Below are positions 26,245-33,093 of a stretch of 35,839 bases of DNA, piece by piece. The notes beneath the pieces are model-generated. The model was not told the DNA's origin, did no database searches, and worked only from the letters and a program-made list of their open reading frames with translations. A program made the translations under genes and the position numbers. How positions within the stretch are numbered: the stretch's first letter is position 1; each line of letters opens with the position of its first letter. Source of the stretch: a virus; IMG/VR virus record IMGVR_UViG_3300025154_000264, positions 1 through 35,839 of that record. One strand, 5' to 3'.

Positions 26245-26316
26245 TTTCCTCCTTTTTACTATATACTTAACACAACAAACAAATCCAAATAATCAAATTA
26301 TAGTAAATGGAGGAAA
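26245..26316 (+). promoter_or_regulatory. Long hairpin covering the ribosome binding site of the CWB2 gene
   Basis: TTTCCTCC (26245-26252) and TACTATA (26257-26263) pair with TATAGTA (26299-26305) and GGAGGAAA (26309-26316). The two stems (7 and 8 bp) are nearly continuous around a 35-base loop. The second contains the whole Shine-Dalgarno sequence of the ATG at 26322, so translation should be low unless the hairpin is opened. Confidence 0.75.
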
Positions 26317-26321
26317 GAAAT

Positions 26322-27938
26322 ATGAAAAGAAAACTATTCCCTAAAAAACTATTAACCACAATTTCCACAATCACATTATCCATTGCTCTATTATTCACAT
26401 CCTCATCTGTATTACCAACATTAGGTGCAACAAACACAAATCCAACAATTAATAGGCTCAGTGGTAATGACCGTTACGACACATCATCTCAAATTGCCAA
26501 GCAAGGGTGGTCTAATGGCTCAGATTCTTGTATTCTTGTCTATGGAGGTAATTATCCTGATGCACTCTCAGCAACACCTTTAGCAAAAAAACTTAATGCT
26601 CCAATATTGCTTACGGAAAACACATCGCTTACTCCAATAACAAAGCAGACAATAGTTGATCTGAATGTTAAAAACGTCACAATTATCGGTGGTACAGGTG
26701 TATTATCATCTGCAATTGATACAGAATTGCAATCAATGAATATTAATGTAACTAGAATTTTTGGTCAAACTCAGTATGATACAGCTATAGAAATTGCTAA
26801 ACAATTCCCTTCTCCAAATGAACTAATAGTCTGCACTGGAGAAGAATTCTCTGACTCACTTTCAATTTCTCCTGTAGCATCAATTAAGCAAATACCGATT
26901 ATATTGGTTCCTTCTGATAACATGCCAAGTTCAGTAAAAAATTATATTAATACAAATTCAGCAAATATTACGAAATCCTATATAATTGGAAATACAGACA
27001 TAATTAATGATAATGTTGCCAATCAATTTCCAAATGTTGAAAAAATATCAGGTGCAACAAAATATGATAGAAATATAGCCATAAATCAAAAATTCAATAA
27101 TCAATTTAATTCAAATAATATTTGTCTTGCCACTGGTGAGCAATTTCCAGACGCTCTAAGTGGAAGTTCTTATGCATCCAAAATATCTTCTCCAATTATT
27201 TTAGTAAATAATGCTACTCCTAATGGTACGAAAAATTATTATCAGCAAAGATTAACAAATACTGATAATGTAATCGTTTTTGGTGGTACAGCAGTTGTTC
27301 CAGATAGTGTAATACAAGGATTAGGCAATATAAGTAGTACAGATACGAATGTAAATGTACCTATTACTCCTATTGCACCAATTGCACCAATTGATATTGA
27401 CAATACTAATATTGTTAATAATTCAAATAATACTACTAATTCAAATAACAATAATACTACTACCATAATTAATAATGGATCTTCAAGTATAGATACTTCA
27501 ACTGGTTGCATTAAAGGTTCTGTCACTTGGCAGTATAATAAATTTATTGGAACCAAAGCAGATGTCGGAGCAAAAATAGCTTTAATACCAAAAAATCTCA
27601 ATAAAAATAGTGATAATCCAGTTTTTTCTTTAACATTATCACAAATACCTCAAGGTCAGAATGGAATTTATACTGCGAAAGCTAATGGATATGGAGAATA
27701 TGAAATTGCTGATGTTCCAGTTGGTAGTTATTATTTGTTAATTTCTTCTGTAAACACGAATAATAATATGACAATATCTTCAATTGATCAACAAATATTA
27801 AGCAATTTATTGTCTTCAATGGATTGGAAATTTATTCAACCAACTTTAAAAATTCATAAGTATAATCTAATTAAAGTGCAGATAGAGGGTGGAAAAACCT
27901 TGACAGAAAGTTATGACTTTGGAAACACTTATATTTAG
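26322..27938 (+). CDS. Secreted cell-wall protein with three CWB2 repeats
   Basis: 538 residues from ATG 26322 (GGAGGAAAG upstream). A Sec signal peptide is clear: KRKLFPKK, a hydrophobic stretch to LLFTSSSVLPTLG, then ATN. Three CWB2-type repeats follow (~41-130, 132-220, 225-325), each with an Arg-hUser-GxxxYDT-like start (INRLSGNDRYDTSSQIA, VTRIFGQTQYDTAIEIA, KISGATKYDRNIAIN) and a GGTG/GGTA turn. Clostridial proteins with this domain bind anionic wall polymers in the S-layer. An Asn/Thr-rich linker (~345-385) leads to a C-terminal beta domain resembling carboxypeptidase-regulatory-like folds (GEYEIADVPVGSYYLLISS). In a phage it would coat the infected host; superinfection exclusion or surface change is an inference. 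Confidence 0.88.
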   Translation: MKRKLFPKKLLTTISTITLSIALLFTSSSVLPTLGATNTNPTINRLSGNDRYDTSSQIAKQGWSNGSDSCILVYGGNYPDALSATPLAKKLNAPILLTENTSLTPITKQTIVDLNVKNVTIIGGTGVLSSAIDTELQSMNINVTRIFGQTQYDTAIEIAKQFPSPNELIVCTGEEFSDSLSISPVASIKQIPIILVPSDNMPSSVKNYINTNSANITKSYIIGNTDIINDNVANQFPNVEKISGATKYDRNIAINQKFNNQFNSNNICLATGEQFPDALSGSSYASKISSPIILVNNATPNGTKNYYQQRLTNTDNVIVFGGTAVVPDSVIQGLGNISSTDTNVNVPITPIAPIAPIDIDNTNIVNNSNNTTNSNNNNTTTIINNGSSSIDTSTGCIKGSVTWQYNKFIGTKADVGAKIALIPKNLNKNSDNPVFSLTLSQIPQGQNGIYTAKANGYGEYEIADVPVGSYYLLISSVNTNNNMTISSIDQQILSNLLSSMDWKFIQPTLKIHKYNLIKVQIEGGKTLTESYDFGNTYI

Positions 27939-27975
27939 TTTAGAGTAAATTTTTTAAGTCAATTAATTCTTTATT

Positions 27976-28003
27976 GACCTCTGATTAGTCAGGGGTCTTT
28001 TTG
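27976..28003 (+). terminator. Rho-independent terminator of the CWB2 gene
   Basis: Stem GACCTCTGA (27976-27984) / TCAGGGGTC (27989-27997) with one U-G pair, loop TTAG, then TTTTT. Confidence 0.88.
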
Positions 28004-28179
28004 ATATTTGTTTTTGATTTTAATGTTTTTATTGTCGTTATAAAATCGAATTACAAGCGTGAGGATTGACTGTGTTGAGTCAGAAATTTGTTGATTGTAT
28101 TATCGTATGGGTCTAAATGATTTGTTGTGTGTGTTTTGAGAGGATTTGCGGTGATCATGTGATAAAATTATTAAAAGAA
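28004..28179. other. Intergenic, nothing recognised
   Basis: About 175 bases between two terminators. No ORF with a ribosome binding site, no promoter I would defend, and only a 4-bp GACT/AGTC hairpin. Confidence 0.6.
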
Positions 28180-28209
28180 TAGAGACTCTAAGTTGGATTA
28201 GAGTCTCTA
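28180..28209 (-). terminator. Terminator of the minus-strand T5orf172-type gene
   Basis: Perfect 11-bp stem TAGAGACTCTA (28180-28190) / TAGAGTCTCTA (28199-28209), loop AGTTGGAT. On the minus strand it is followed by ATTCTTTTAATAATTTT. It would also stop read-through from the + strand. Confidence 0.85.
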
Positions 28210-28238
28210 TAAGAACAATTATAATTATAGTGTTTATA

Positions 28239-28982
28239 TTATTTATTCATTGATAATTCTATAATTAGCTCATTTTTATACCTAATTTTTTCATTATTGA
28301 GTCTAATTATTTCCGTAGCATGATCAATTGCATTTGAAAGAACATTATTTAACTTTAACATATTTTCTTTAATATTTAGTCCATTTTTACACTCTGATAA
28401 AATCTTCTTAAATTCTTGTTTAATTTCTAAACTCTCATTTGGTATATATAATTCTGCACAATAATCTAAATCTAATACACTATTATTAGGTTTATTTAAT
28501 TTACTAAGATCACAAGTTAAGAGATTTTTTAAAGTTTTAACATCTTGTGAATCTTCTTCAGTGTCTTCTGTTTTTACTTTTATATAATTTAAATAAGGTA
28601 AATTTTCTAAAATATCATTCAAACTTAAATCAAATAATTCTCCACTTTTTCTTCTCTTATTATCAAAGAATTCATGTAATATTTTTTCTGTTTCGTAGTA
28701 ATTTACATGTGGTTGTGATAATAACATTAATTTGCTGTTACTCTCACATTCATCTACAAGACTATAATTTTTAAATGTACTATTTATGTTTTGTATTCTA
28801 ATTATTGGATTTTTCGTACATCCAATTTTTAAGTAATCACCATATGGAACAATATATACATATCCAAAATAGGGAATGTCAGAATATATAGATTTAACAT
28901 AATTAAATATACTGTTAATATGATTTCCGATATACCAAGGTTCTCCATTTATTTCGATGACTTTAACTTCTTCGTTTAACAT
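28239..28982 (-). CDS. T5orf172/GIY-YIG-type protein with BRO-like N-terminus
   Basis: 247 residues, the only clear minus-strand gene. Its ribosome binding site is GAAAGAGG about 10 bases before the ATG. The N-terminus VKVIEINGEPWYIGNHI recalls the first strands of BRO-N domains. Residues ~39-125 match the T5orf172 relative of GIY-YIG nucleases: FGYVYIVPYGDYLKIGCTKN...RIQNIN, then PHVNYYETEKILHEFFDNKR and GELFDLS. The C-terminal half is helical and Asn/Lys-rich. In large DNA viruses such domains occur in regulators and mobile genes, and their role is often unknown. It has its own consensus promoter and terminator, typical of a lysogenic or accessory gene. Confidence 0.78.
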   Translation of the reverse strand: MLNEEVKVIEINGEPWYIGNHINSIFNYVKSIYSDIPYFGYVYIVPYGDYLKIGCTKNPIIRIQNINSTFKNYSLVDECESNSKLMLLSQPHVNYYETEKILHEFFDNKRRKSGELFDLSLNDILENLPYLNYIKVKTEDTEEDSQDVKTLKNLLTCDLSKLNKPNNSVLDLDYCAELYIPNESLEIKQEFKKILSECKNGLNIKENMLKLNNVLSNAIDHATEIIRLNNEKIRYKNELIIELSMNK

Positions 28983-29116
28983 TTGGTTACTACCTCTTTC
29001 TTTTTTAATTACTTTTATAATCTTTACACCCTTATGTATTGATTACCCAAGGCCCATCTCTAATGATAATATCACTTCCTTTCTATATTGTATTTTGTAT
29101 TTGTATCTCCTTCATC

Positions 29117-29145
29117 ATTATACATGCTGTGTTTTGATTTGTAAA
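29117..29145 (-). promoter_or_regulatory. Sigma-A-type promoter for the minus-strand gene
   Basis: Read on the minus strand: TTTACA (29145-29140), 17-base spacer, TATAAT (29122-29117). The leader to the ATG at 28982 is about 130 bases. Confidence 0.8.
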
Positions 29146-29181
29146 GTAAAAAATAAAATTAATTATAGGAGGTAATTCCAA

Positions 29182-29703
29182 ATGAAAGTTGGACGCAAGG
29201 TCACAAATTATGATATCACTCTTAATGATAAAGATATTGCTATTCTAATAGAATGTATTCAGAAAGCAAAACTTGATAATTTCAGGCATCAAAATCATGC
29301 TGATGCTTTATTGGAAGAGTTTGTTAAAATATTTCTTGATGATAATTATGAAAAATATGTGGGTAGGTACTTGGAATTAGTTGGGATATATTTGAAGCAT
29401 AATCATAAAATTGAGGACAATAAGATTGAAAAATTGATAATCAAAACAAAAGAAGATATTAAAGATGATAAAAACTATGTTTTTCATTTTGATCCAGTAG
29501 ATTGGGCTAAGAGATTAGCAGATGGATTTGAACAACAAAGTAATGATGGAGATGCACCAATAAGATTGAGTTTAGATAGAGAAACTGTGGCAGAAGGAGA
29601 ATATGCAGATAAGATTAGAGAAGAGTTGTTGAGAAAACCAAGTGATAAGGTGATTGCAAGGAATAAAAGAGCAAGTGAATTGTTGAAGAAATTGAGACGT
29701 TAA
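29182..29703 (+). CDS. Unknown early-region protein
   Basis: 173 residues, ATG behind AGGAGGTAATTCCAA. N-terminal mixed domain (ITLNDKDIAILIECIQKAKL), charged helical middle, an acidic linker, and a basic C-terminus (KVIARNKRASELLKKLRR) that could contact nucleic acid. AGGAGGTA (29167-29174) is complementary to TATCTCCT (29104-29111) with one G-U pair, so its translation may be controlled like that of neighbours. No family was recognised. Confidence 0.65.
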   Translation: MKVGRKVTNYDITLNDKDIAILIECIQKAKLDNFRHQNHADALLEEFVKIFLDDNYEKYVGRYLELVGIYLKHNHKIEDNKIEKLIIKTKEDIKDDKNYVFHFDPVDWAKRLADGFEQQSNDGDAPIRLSLDRETVAEGEYADKIREELLRKPSDKVIARNKRASELLKKLRR

Positions 29704-29741
29704 GTTTTTAGTTGGGATATTGAAGTATAAAATAAATATAT

Positions 29742-29771
29742 TTGACATAAGATTGTCTTGTGTGATATTAT
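29742..29771 (+). promoter_or_regulatory. Sigma-A-type promoter upstream of XRE gene
   Basis: TTGACA (29742-29747), 18-base spacer, TATTAT (29766-29771). It gives a leader of roughly 110 bases before the ATG at 29891. A second, extended -10 box TGGTATAAT lies at 29858-29866 with a fair TTGATA at 29837-29842. Confidence 0.75.
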
Positions 29772-29810
29772 GCTGATAGGAAGGTAAAGGTTCCTGATTA
29801 TTATTTTGTT

Positions 29811-29883
29811 TCACTCCTAATACATATGTTTTGATTTTGATAGACATATGGGAAATGTGGTATAATAGATGGATAAGGAGTGA
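29811..29883 (+). promoter_or_regulatory. Shine-Dalgarno-sequestering leader of the XRE gene
   Basis: TCACTCCT (29811-29818) is exactly complementary to AGGAGTGA (29876-29883), the ribosome binding site. Inside lies a CATATG/CATATG hairpin (29823-29850). The layout and several words (AATACATAT, TGGTATAATA) recur upstream of the gene at 32248. A transcript from the inner TATAAT would lack the occluding arm and be translated freely. Confidence 0.65.
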
Positions 29884-29890
29884 TTATAAT

Positions 29891-30133
29891 ATGAAAATTG
29901 AAGTTAACAATAAGATAAGACAAAAAATTAAAGAGTATCAAGCAAAAACAGGAACAAGTCAAGTTTGGATTGCTGATCAATTAGGTATTAGTAAGTCGAG
30001 ACTTTATCAGATATGTGGAACAGACAATATGATGTTGGATGTAGCTATGAAGTTTGCAATCTTTTTTGATTGTAAATTAGATGATTTATTTGATTATAAG
30101 GTTATAGAAAGCAGTAAAAATATTATAGACTGA
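29891..30133 (+). CDS. XRE-family helix-turn-helix regulator
   Basis: 80 residues from ATG 29891, placed by AAGGAGTG 8 bases upstream; an upstream TTG or ATG would run through the promoter. HTH: QVWIADQLGISKSRLYQICG (~28-47), with the flanking helices KIRQKIKEYQAKTG and MLDVAMKFAIFFDCKLDDLF. Cytoplasmic Cro/CI-type DNA binding is expected. Its two promoters and occluded ribosome binding site mark it as a controlled switch component. Confidence 0.9.
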   Translation: MKIEVNNKIRQKIKEYQAKTGTSQVWIADQLGISKSRLYQICGTDNMMLDVAMKFAIFFDCKLDDLFDYKVIESSKNIID

Positions 30134-30147
30134 TTGTAAAAATACTA

Positions 30148-30176
30148 TTGACTTTAAGTATATAATACTCTATACT
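30148..30176 (+). promoter_or_regulatory. Sigma-A-type promoter upstream of 30248 gene
   Basis: TTGACT (30148-30153), 17-base spacer, TATACT (30171-30176). The same -10 sequence and a 17-base spacing occur in the related leader at 32519. An overlapping TATAAT (30161-30166) lacks a -35 partner. Confidence 0.7.
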
Positions 30177-30230
30177 AATATTAGTTAAGGAATACAAATT
30201 AATCGGCCTTAACATTTTAGAAGTATAGAG
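30168..30230 (+). promoter_or_regulatory. Structured leader, type 2, copy 1
   Basis: Inner stem GTTAAGG (30184-30190) / CCTTAAC (30207-30213), loop ending ATTAATCGG. Outer complementary arms CTCTATACT (30168-30176) / AGTATAGAG (30222-30230) reach the ribosome binding site GAGGAG. The word CGGCCTTAACATTT is shared with the copy at 32538-32596. The outer 5' arm overlaps the -10 box, so if this promoter is used only the inner stem is in the RNA. Confidence 0.6.
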
Positions 30231-30247
30231 GAGAGTGCTATATTTAT

Positions 30248-30685
30248 ATGGAGAAAGTTTACTGCATCAAGGATACAAATGGACGATTTGGTGGAAAACT
30301 TGGTATCTATTCTAATTCTATGACAAAACGCAATGCTGATTGGAAATGGGATTATTACTCCACTGAAATTCCAATGACAGTAATAATTGATGGGAAAGAA
30401 GATGTTGAACTTAAAATTCAAAAACTTAGGGAATTAAATTTGCTTGCAAAATATGATCTTGAGTGGGAGGTAGTAGAACTAACTCAAACTCAGTGGATGG
30501 ACATTATTGAAGACTGTCATCAAAAATATATGGCATTAGGAAAAGATCGTATGTTGGTTCAACATTACATTTCTTCAATTGAAATGAAAGATATTGAAAA
30601 AGGGTGTATTGGAAAACATCGAAGGGTTGTGAGGGATATTTATAGTAAGGATATAGGTGATGAATACATAGAGAAGTTGGTATAA
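30248..30685 (+). CDS. Unknown early-region protein
   Basis: 145 residues, ATG with GAGGAGAGTG upstream. N-terminal beta part (VYCIKDTNGRFGGKLGIYSN, ADWKWDYYSTEIPMTVIIDG), then helical (ELKIQKLRELNLLAKYDLEW) and a basic end (GKHRRVVRDIYSK). No family was recognised. It shares its leader type with the 32608 gene, suggesting joint control. Confidence 0.7.
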   Translation: MEKVYCIKDTNGRFGGKLGIYSNSMTKRNADWKWDYYSTEIPMTVIIDGKEDVELKIQKLRELNLLAKYDLEWEVVELTQTQWMDIIEDCHQKYMALGKDRMLVQHYISSIEMKDIEKGCIGKHRRVVRDIYSKDIGDEYIEKLV

Positions 30686-30687
30686 TT

Positions 30688-30861
30688 ATGGGTAAGATTA
30701 TTCAATTCCCTTGTGTTGATTATTATGAGGAATGGAATTATGAAGAGTATTATAGTGAAGAGTTTGAGGAACAAGATTATGGTGAGGAAGTTTTAGTTAA
30801 GGATGGTTTGGTTAGAGGATTTGTTAGAAAATGTTTGATGTTTATTTTGGTTAGATTGTGA
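30688..30861 (+). CDS. Small acidic protein
   Basis: 57 residues, MGKIIQFPCVDYYEEWNYEE...VRKCLMFILVRL, ATG 2 bp after the previous stop, so coupled. Very acidic and Tyr-rich in the middle, with a short hydrophobic C-terminus. Ribosome binding site is weak (GAGAAG). Acidic phage mini-proteins sometimes mimic DNA, but nothing here shows that. Confidence 0.5.
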   Translation: MGKIIQFPCVDYYEEWNYEEYYSEEFEEQDYGEEVLVKDGLVRGFVRKCLMFILVRL

Positions 30862-30890
30862 TTATTTGGGTTTGTTAGTTTGAAAATTAT

Positions 30891-30908
30891 GGGGATTTCA
30901 TTATCCCC
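30891..30908 (+). terminator. Short hairpin, possible terminator
   Basis: GGGGAT (30891-30896) / ATCCCC (30903-30908), loop TTCATT, with a delayed T-run at 30917-30921. Confidence 0.5.
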
Positions 30909-30946
30909 TCCTCTAATTTTTGTTTTGAATTAATTTTATTTATTGC

Positions 30947-30984
30947 TTGACACTTATATTCTATTCATGTATAATGGAATAGAA
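30947..30984 (+). promoter_or_regulatory. Consensus promoter with operator-like inverted repeat
   Basis: TTGACA (30947-30952), 17-base spacer, TATAAT (30970-30975): perfect sigma-A consensus. An 8-bp inverted repeat TTCTATTC (30959-30966) / GAATAGAA (30977-30984) brackets the -10 box, where a bound repressor would block the polymerase. It drives the P22_AR-type antirepressor gene. Confidence 0.85.
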
Positions 30985-31000
30985 AGGGTGGTGAAGTGTA

Positions 31001-31033
31001 ATGACTAGAGATCCAACAGAGTATATGATTTAG
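31001..31033 (+). CDS. Possible leader peptide
   Basis: Ten codons, MTRDPTEYMI, ATG 10 bases after GGTGGTG, ending 61 bases before the antirepressor ATG. It is well placed for a leader peptide or a remnant of a lost gene. No control mechanism is visible. Confidence 0.3.
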   Translation: MTRDPTEYMI

Positions 31034-31094
31034 TTAATACATAATGCAAAAATAAAATAATAATTAAAATTAGAAAGAGGAATGATTAAATAAT

Positions 31095-31934
31095 ATGAAT
31101 AATGAATTAATGATTAAAGAAGTGGATTTTAATGGTGCTAACTTGTTGGCTGCTCAAGATATTGATGGTAAGATTTATGTAGGAGTAAAATGGGTATGTG
31201 ATGGATTAAATTTATCTAAAGGGCAAATGCAAAATGAAAGAATAAGAATCCAAGAAGATATTGTACTTTCTAAAGGGAAACGAAATTTAGTTCTCCCTAC
31301 AAATGGTGGAGATCAAGAAGTATTGTGTATCGAACTTGAGTTTCTTCCACTGTGGTTAGCTAAAATATCTATCACTCCAAAAATGCAAAAAGAAAATAAA
31401 GAAGTTATGAATAATCTTATTGAATATCAACTTAAAGCAAAAGATGTTTTAGCAAAGGCATTTCTGCCTAACATAGAGACGTTTATTCAAGATTATCTCG
31501 ATATGGATGAAGATGAGAGAGGAATTGCATATTTTAAAGAAAAGAAACAAAGAAAAATGTTAGAACTTCAAAATAAAGAATTAATTCCAAAAGCAAGAAG
31601 TTTCGATCAGTTAATTGGAGCAAATGGAAGCCAAAATATGAATTCCGTTGCGAAATCATTTAATGTTGGTCGCACAAGACTATTTGCATTCTTAAGATAT
31701 AATGATATTTTAATGACTGGAAGTAAAAATGATAAAGAAAAGCATAATGTTCCTAGACAACAATATCTTGAACAAAAGTTATTTGTTGTGAGGGAATATA
31801 CAATTCCTGACGATGATGGTGAAATTGTTAATAGAGTGCAAACTTTGGTAACTAGTAAAGGGATTGAATTTATTGATAAATTATTGAAGAAAGTGAATTA
31901 TAATTTAGATAGTTTTGGTGATTTGGATGATTAA
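31095..31934 (+). CDS. P22_AR-type/KilAC phage antirepressor
   Basis: 279 residues, ATG with AGAGGAATGATTAAATA upstream. The N-terminal ~115 residues match the antirepressor N-terminal domain (GKIYVGVKWVCDGLNLSKGQ, LEFLPLWLAKISITPKMQKE). A helical linker follows, then a KilAC-type C-terminal domain (MNSVAKSFNVGRTRLFAFLR, LMTGSKNDKEKHNVPRQQYL). The C-terminal domain closely resembles that of the 33086 gene. It would bind and neutralise a repressor, or DNA, at early lytic promoters. Its promoter bears an operator-like repeat, so autoregulation or CI-type repression is likely. Confidence 0.9.
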   Translation: MNNELMIKEVDFNGANLLAAQDIDGKIYVGVKWVCDGLNLSKGQMQNERIRIQEDIVLSKGKRNLVLPTNGGDQEVLCIELEFLPLWLAKISITPKMQKENKEVMNNLIEYQLKAKDVLAKAFLPNIETFIQDYLDMDEDERGIAYFKEKKQRKMLELQNKELIPKARSFDQLIGANGSQNMNSVAKSFNVGRTRLFAFLRYNDILMTGSKNDKEKHNVPRQQYLEQKLFVVREYTIPDDDGEIVNRVQTLVTSKGIEFIDKLLKKVNYNLDSFGDLDD

Positions 31935-31993
31935 GTTAGTAATTTAAATACATAAATAAATTGTTTTGTTTCTGACTTTTATTGTTGTTGTGA

Positions 31994-32035
31994 ACATTGT
32001 AAATGTTGTAAATGTTGTGAATGTTGTGAATGTGA
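31994..32035. repeat. Short 9-base tandem repeat
   Basis: Three full copies of ATGTTGTRA (32003-32029) plus degenerate flanking copies, in the gap after the antirepressor gene. It is G/T-rich on the + strand. It could be an iteron-like protein site or simple slippage. Confidence 0.7.
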
Positions 32036-32042
32036 ATATTTT

Positions 32043-32073
32043 AAGAATCCACTGATTTTAGTGGATTCTTTTT
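32043..32073 (+). terminator. Rho-independent terminator of the antirepressor gene
   Basis: Perfect 11-bp stem AAGAATCCACT (32043-32053) / AGTGGATTCTT (32060-32070), loop GATTTT, then TTT. Confidence 0.88.
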
Positions 32074-32096
32074 AATAAACAAAGAAATAAAATTAT

Positions 32097-32126
32097 TTGA
32101 CATTGTTTATATGAGTATGATATAAT
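32097..32126 (+). promoter_or_regulatory. Sigma-A-type promoter upstream of RHH-like gene
   Basis: TTGACA (32097-32102), 18-base spacer, TATAAT (32121-32126). An inner extended -10 TGGTATAAT is at 32216-32224. The two-promoter layout mirrors that before the XRE gene. Confidence 0.82.
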
Positions 32127-32148
32127 TTATCTATAAAGTTGATTCAAG

Positions 32149-32239
32149 TCTCTTCTATCCAATAATACATATACATATGCTTTATATTTTGTTAAGGCAT
32201 GTGAGTTTATGATTATGGTATAATATATAGGAGAAGGGA
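32149..32239 (+). promoter_or_regulatory. Shine-Dalgarno-sequestering leader of the RHH-like gene
   Basis: TCTCTTCT (32149-32156) pairs with AGAAGGGA (32232-32239), 8 bp with one G-U pair, covering the ribosome binding site. An inner hairpin is CATATGC (32174-32180) / GCATGTG (32197-32203). Compared with the leader at 29811, the arm bases differ but pairing is kept. Confidence 0.65.
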
Positions 32240-32247
32240 TTGATGGT

Positions 32248-32466
32248 ATGCCAAGGTTTAATAAAACAAATCAAATGACAGGGAAAAAACAGAGAATACA
32301 AGTAGGAGTAGTAACTACAGCAGAATTAAAGAGTGATCTTGAGATATTGGCTAAACATTACAAGAGGACATTATCTGATTTTTGTAAAATTGAATTAGAA
32401 AAAGTTGTTGAGTTACCTGAGAATAAAGAAATATTGCAAAATACTAAGCGTGAAGTAGATAACTAA
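32248..32466 (+). CDS. Ribbon-helix-helix-like small regulator
   Basis: 72 residues, ATG with GGAGAAGGG upstream. Basic N-terminus, strand KQRIQVGVVTTAEL, helix LKSDLEILAKHYKRT and helix LSDFCKIELEKVVEL, the order of Arc/MetJ-type DNA-binding dimers. Likely a phage repressor or antitoxin-like regulator. No toxin gene is adjacent in the same transcript. Confidence 0.65.
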   Translation: MPRFNKTNQMTGKKQRIQVGVVTTAELKSDLEILAKHYKRTLSDFCKIELEKVVELPENKEILQNTKREVDN

Positions 32467-32518
32467 AGATAACGAGGTATAATCTTGCTATATGCTTAAA
32501 TTTGCCTGTTTAACCTAG

Positions 32519-32596
32519 TTGGATATTCCTAAACAATCCCTTATACTAGTAAATGTAAGGAAGATTAATTCGGCCTTAACATTTAAAAGATAAGGG
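32519..32596 (+). promoter_or_regulatory. Promoter and structured leader, type 2, copy 2
   Basis: TTGGAT (32519-32524), 17-base spacer, TATACT (32542-32547). Inner stem AATGTAAGG (32552-32560) / CCTTAACATT (32574-32583) with one bulged A, loop ending ATTAATTCGG. Outer arms CCCTTAT (32538-32544) / ATAAGGG (32590-32596) cover the AAGGGAG ribosome binding site. Stem bases differ from the copy at 30168 but pairing and the CGGCCTTAACATTT word persist. Confidence 0.6.
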
Positions 32597-32607
32597 AGTT
32601 TTGAATT

Positions 32608-33093
32608 ATGCGTGTAATCAATTGTAACGAACTGGTTAGTATCTCAGATGCCTATAGTGGTAAGCAAGTACAGGTATTTTTATCTTCTCCTATCCAGTCT
32701 ATGAATACATATCAAATGTTTCGACTAGTGGAAGATGGAGACAATTTAGAGTTTTATGACATAAATATTAATAAACCAACTCTTCAGGAAATGATGATTC
32801 CTAAAGATACCATTAAAGAGATTAATTATTTTGAAGGTGGAAACATCTATGAATCTGTGTTCTCTATTAGTTTATTAAATGAAGGACAAATTGATTTTGC
32901 CATTAGTGAAACTCCTATGATATGTAAGAAGTGCAATAAGATTTTAGATAGACATTTTGACCCATCTTGGCAAATTAATAAGGTTGGTCAGTATGGGAGT
33001 CAATGGGATAATGAGAAGGTTATTATAGATTTTTGTGAAAATTGTTTATTAGAATTTCTTGGTTATAAAGTTGGTGGTGACATTTGTGAATGA
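32608..33093 (+). CDS. Unknown protein with CxxC zinc pair
   Basis: 161 residues, ATG with AAGGGAG upstream. The first ~105 residues are beta-rich (LVSISDAYSGKQVQVFLSSP, FRLVEDGDNLEFYDI). ICKKCNK...DFCENC near residues 106-150 forms a likely zinc ribbon. The last bases overlap the start of the following antirepressor gene, so the pair is translationally coupled. No family was recognised. Confidence 0.7.
   Translation: MRVINCNELVSISDAYSGKQVQVFLSSPIQSMNTYQMFRLVEDGDNLEFYDININKPTLQEMMIPKDTIKEINYFEGGNIYESVFSISLLNEGQIDFAISETPMICKKCNKILDRHFDPSWQINKVGQYGSQWDNEKVIIDFCENCLLEFLGYKVGGDICE

Noticed and set aside
27242-27601. 119-codon minus-strand open frame inside the CWB2 gene
   Set aside because: Shadow of the Asn/Thr-rich linker; no start signals and extreme composition.
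28004-28179. Possible small RNA between the two terminators
   Set aside because: No promoter or stable fold that I could defend by eye.
29831-29890. Twenty extra N-terminal codons for the XRE protein
   Set aside because: They run through an extended -10 box and an anti-Shine-Dalgarno structure, while ATG 29891 has a good ribosome binding site and gives the normal domain start.
31994-32035. CRISPR-like array
   Set aside because: Nine-base units are contiguous with no spacers.
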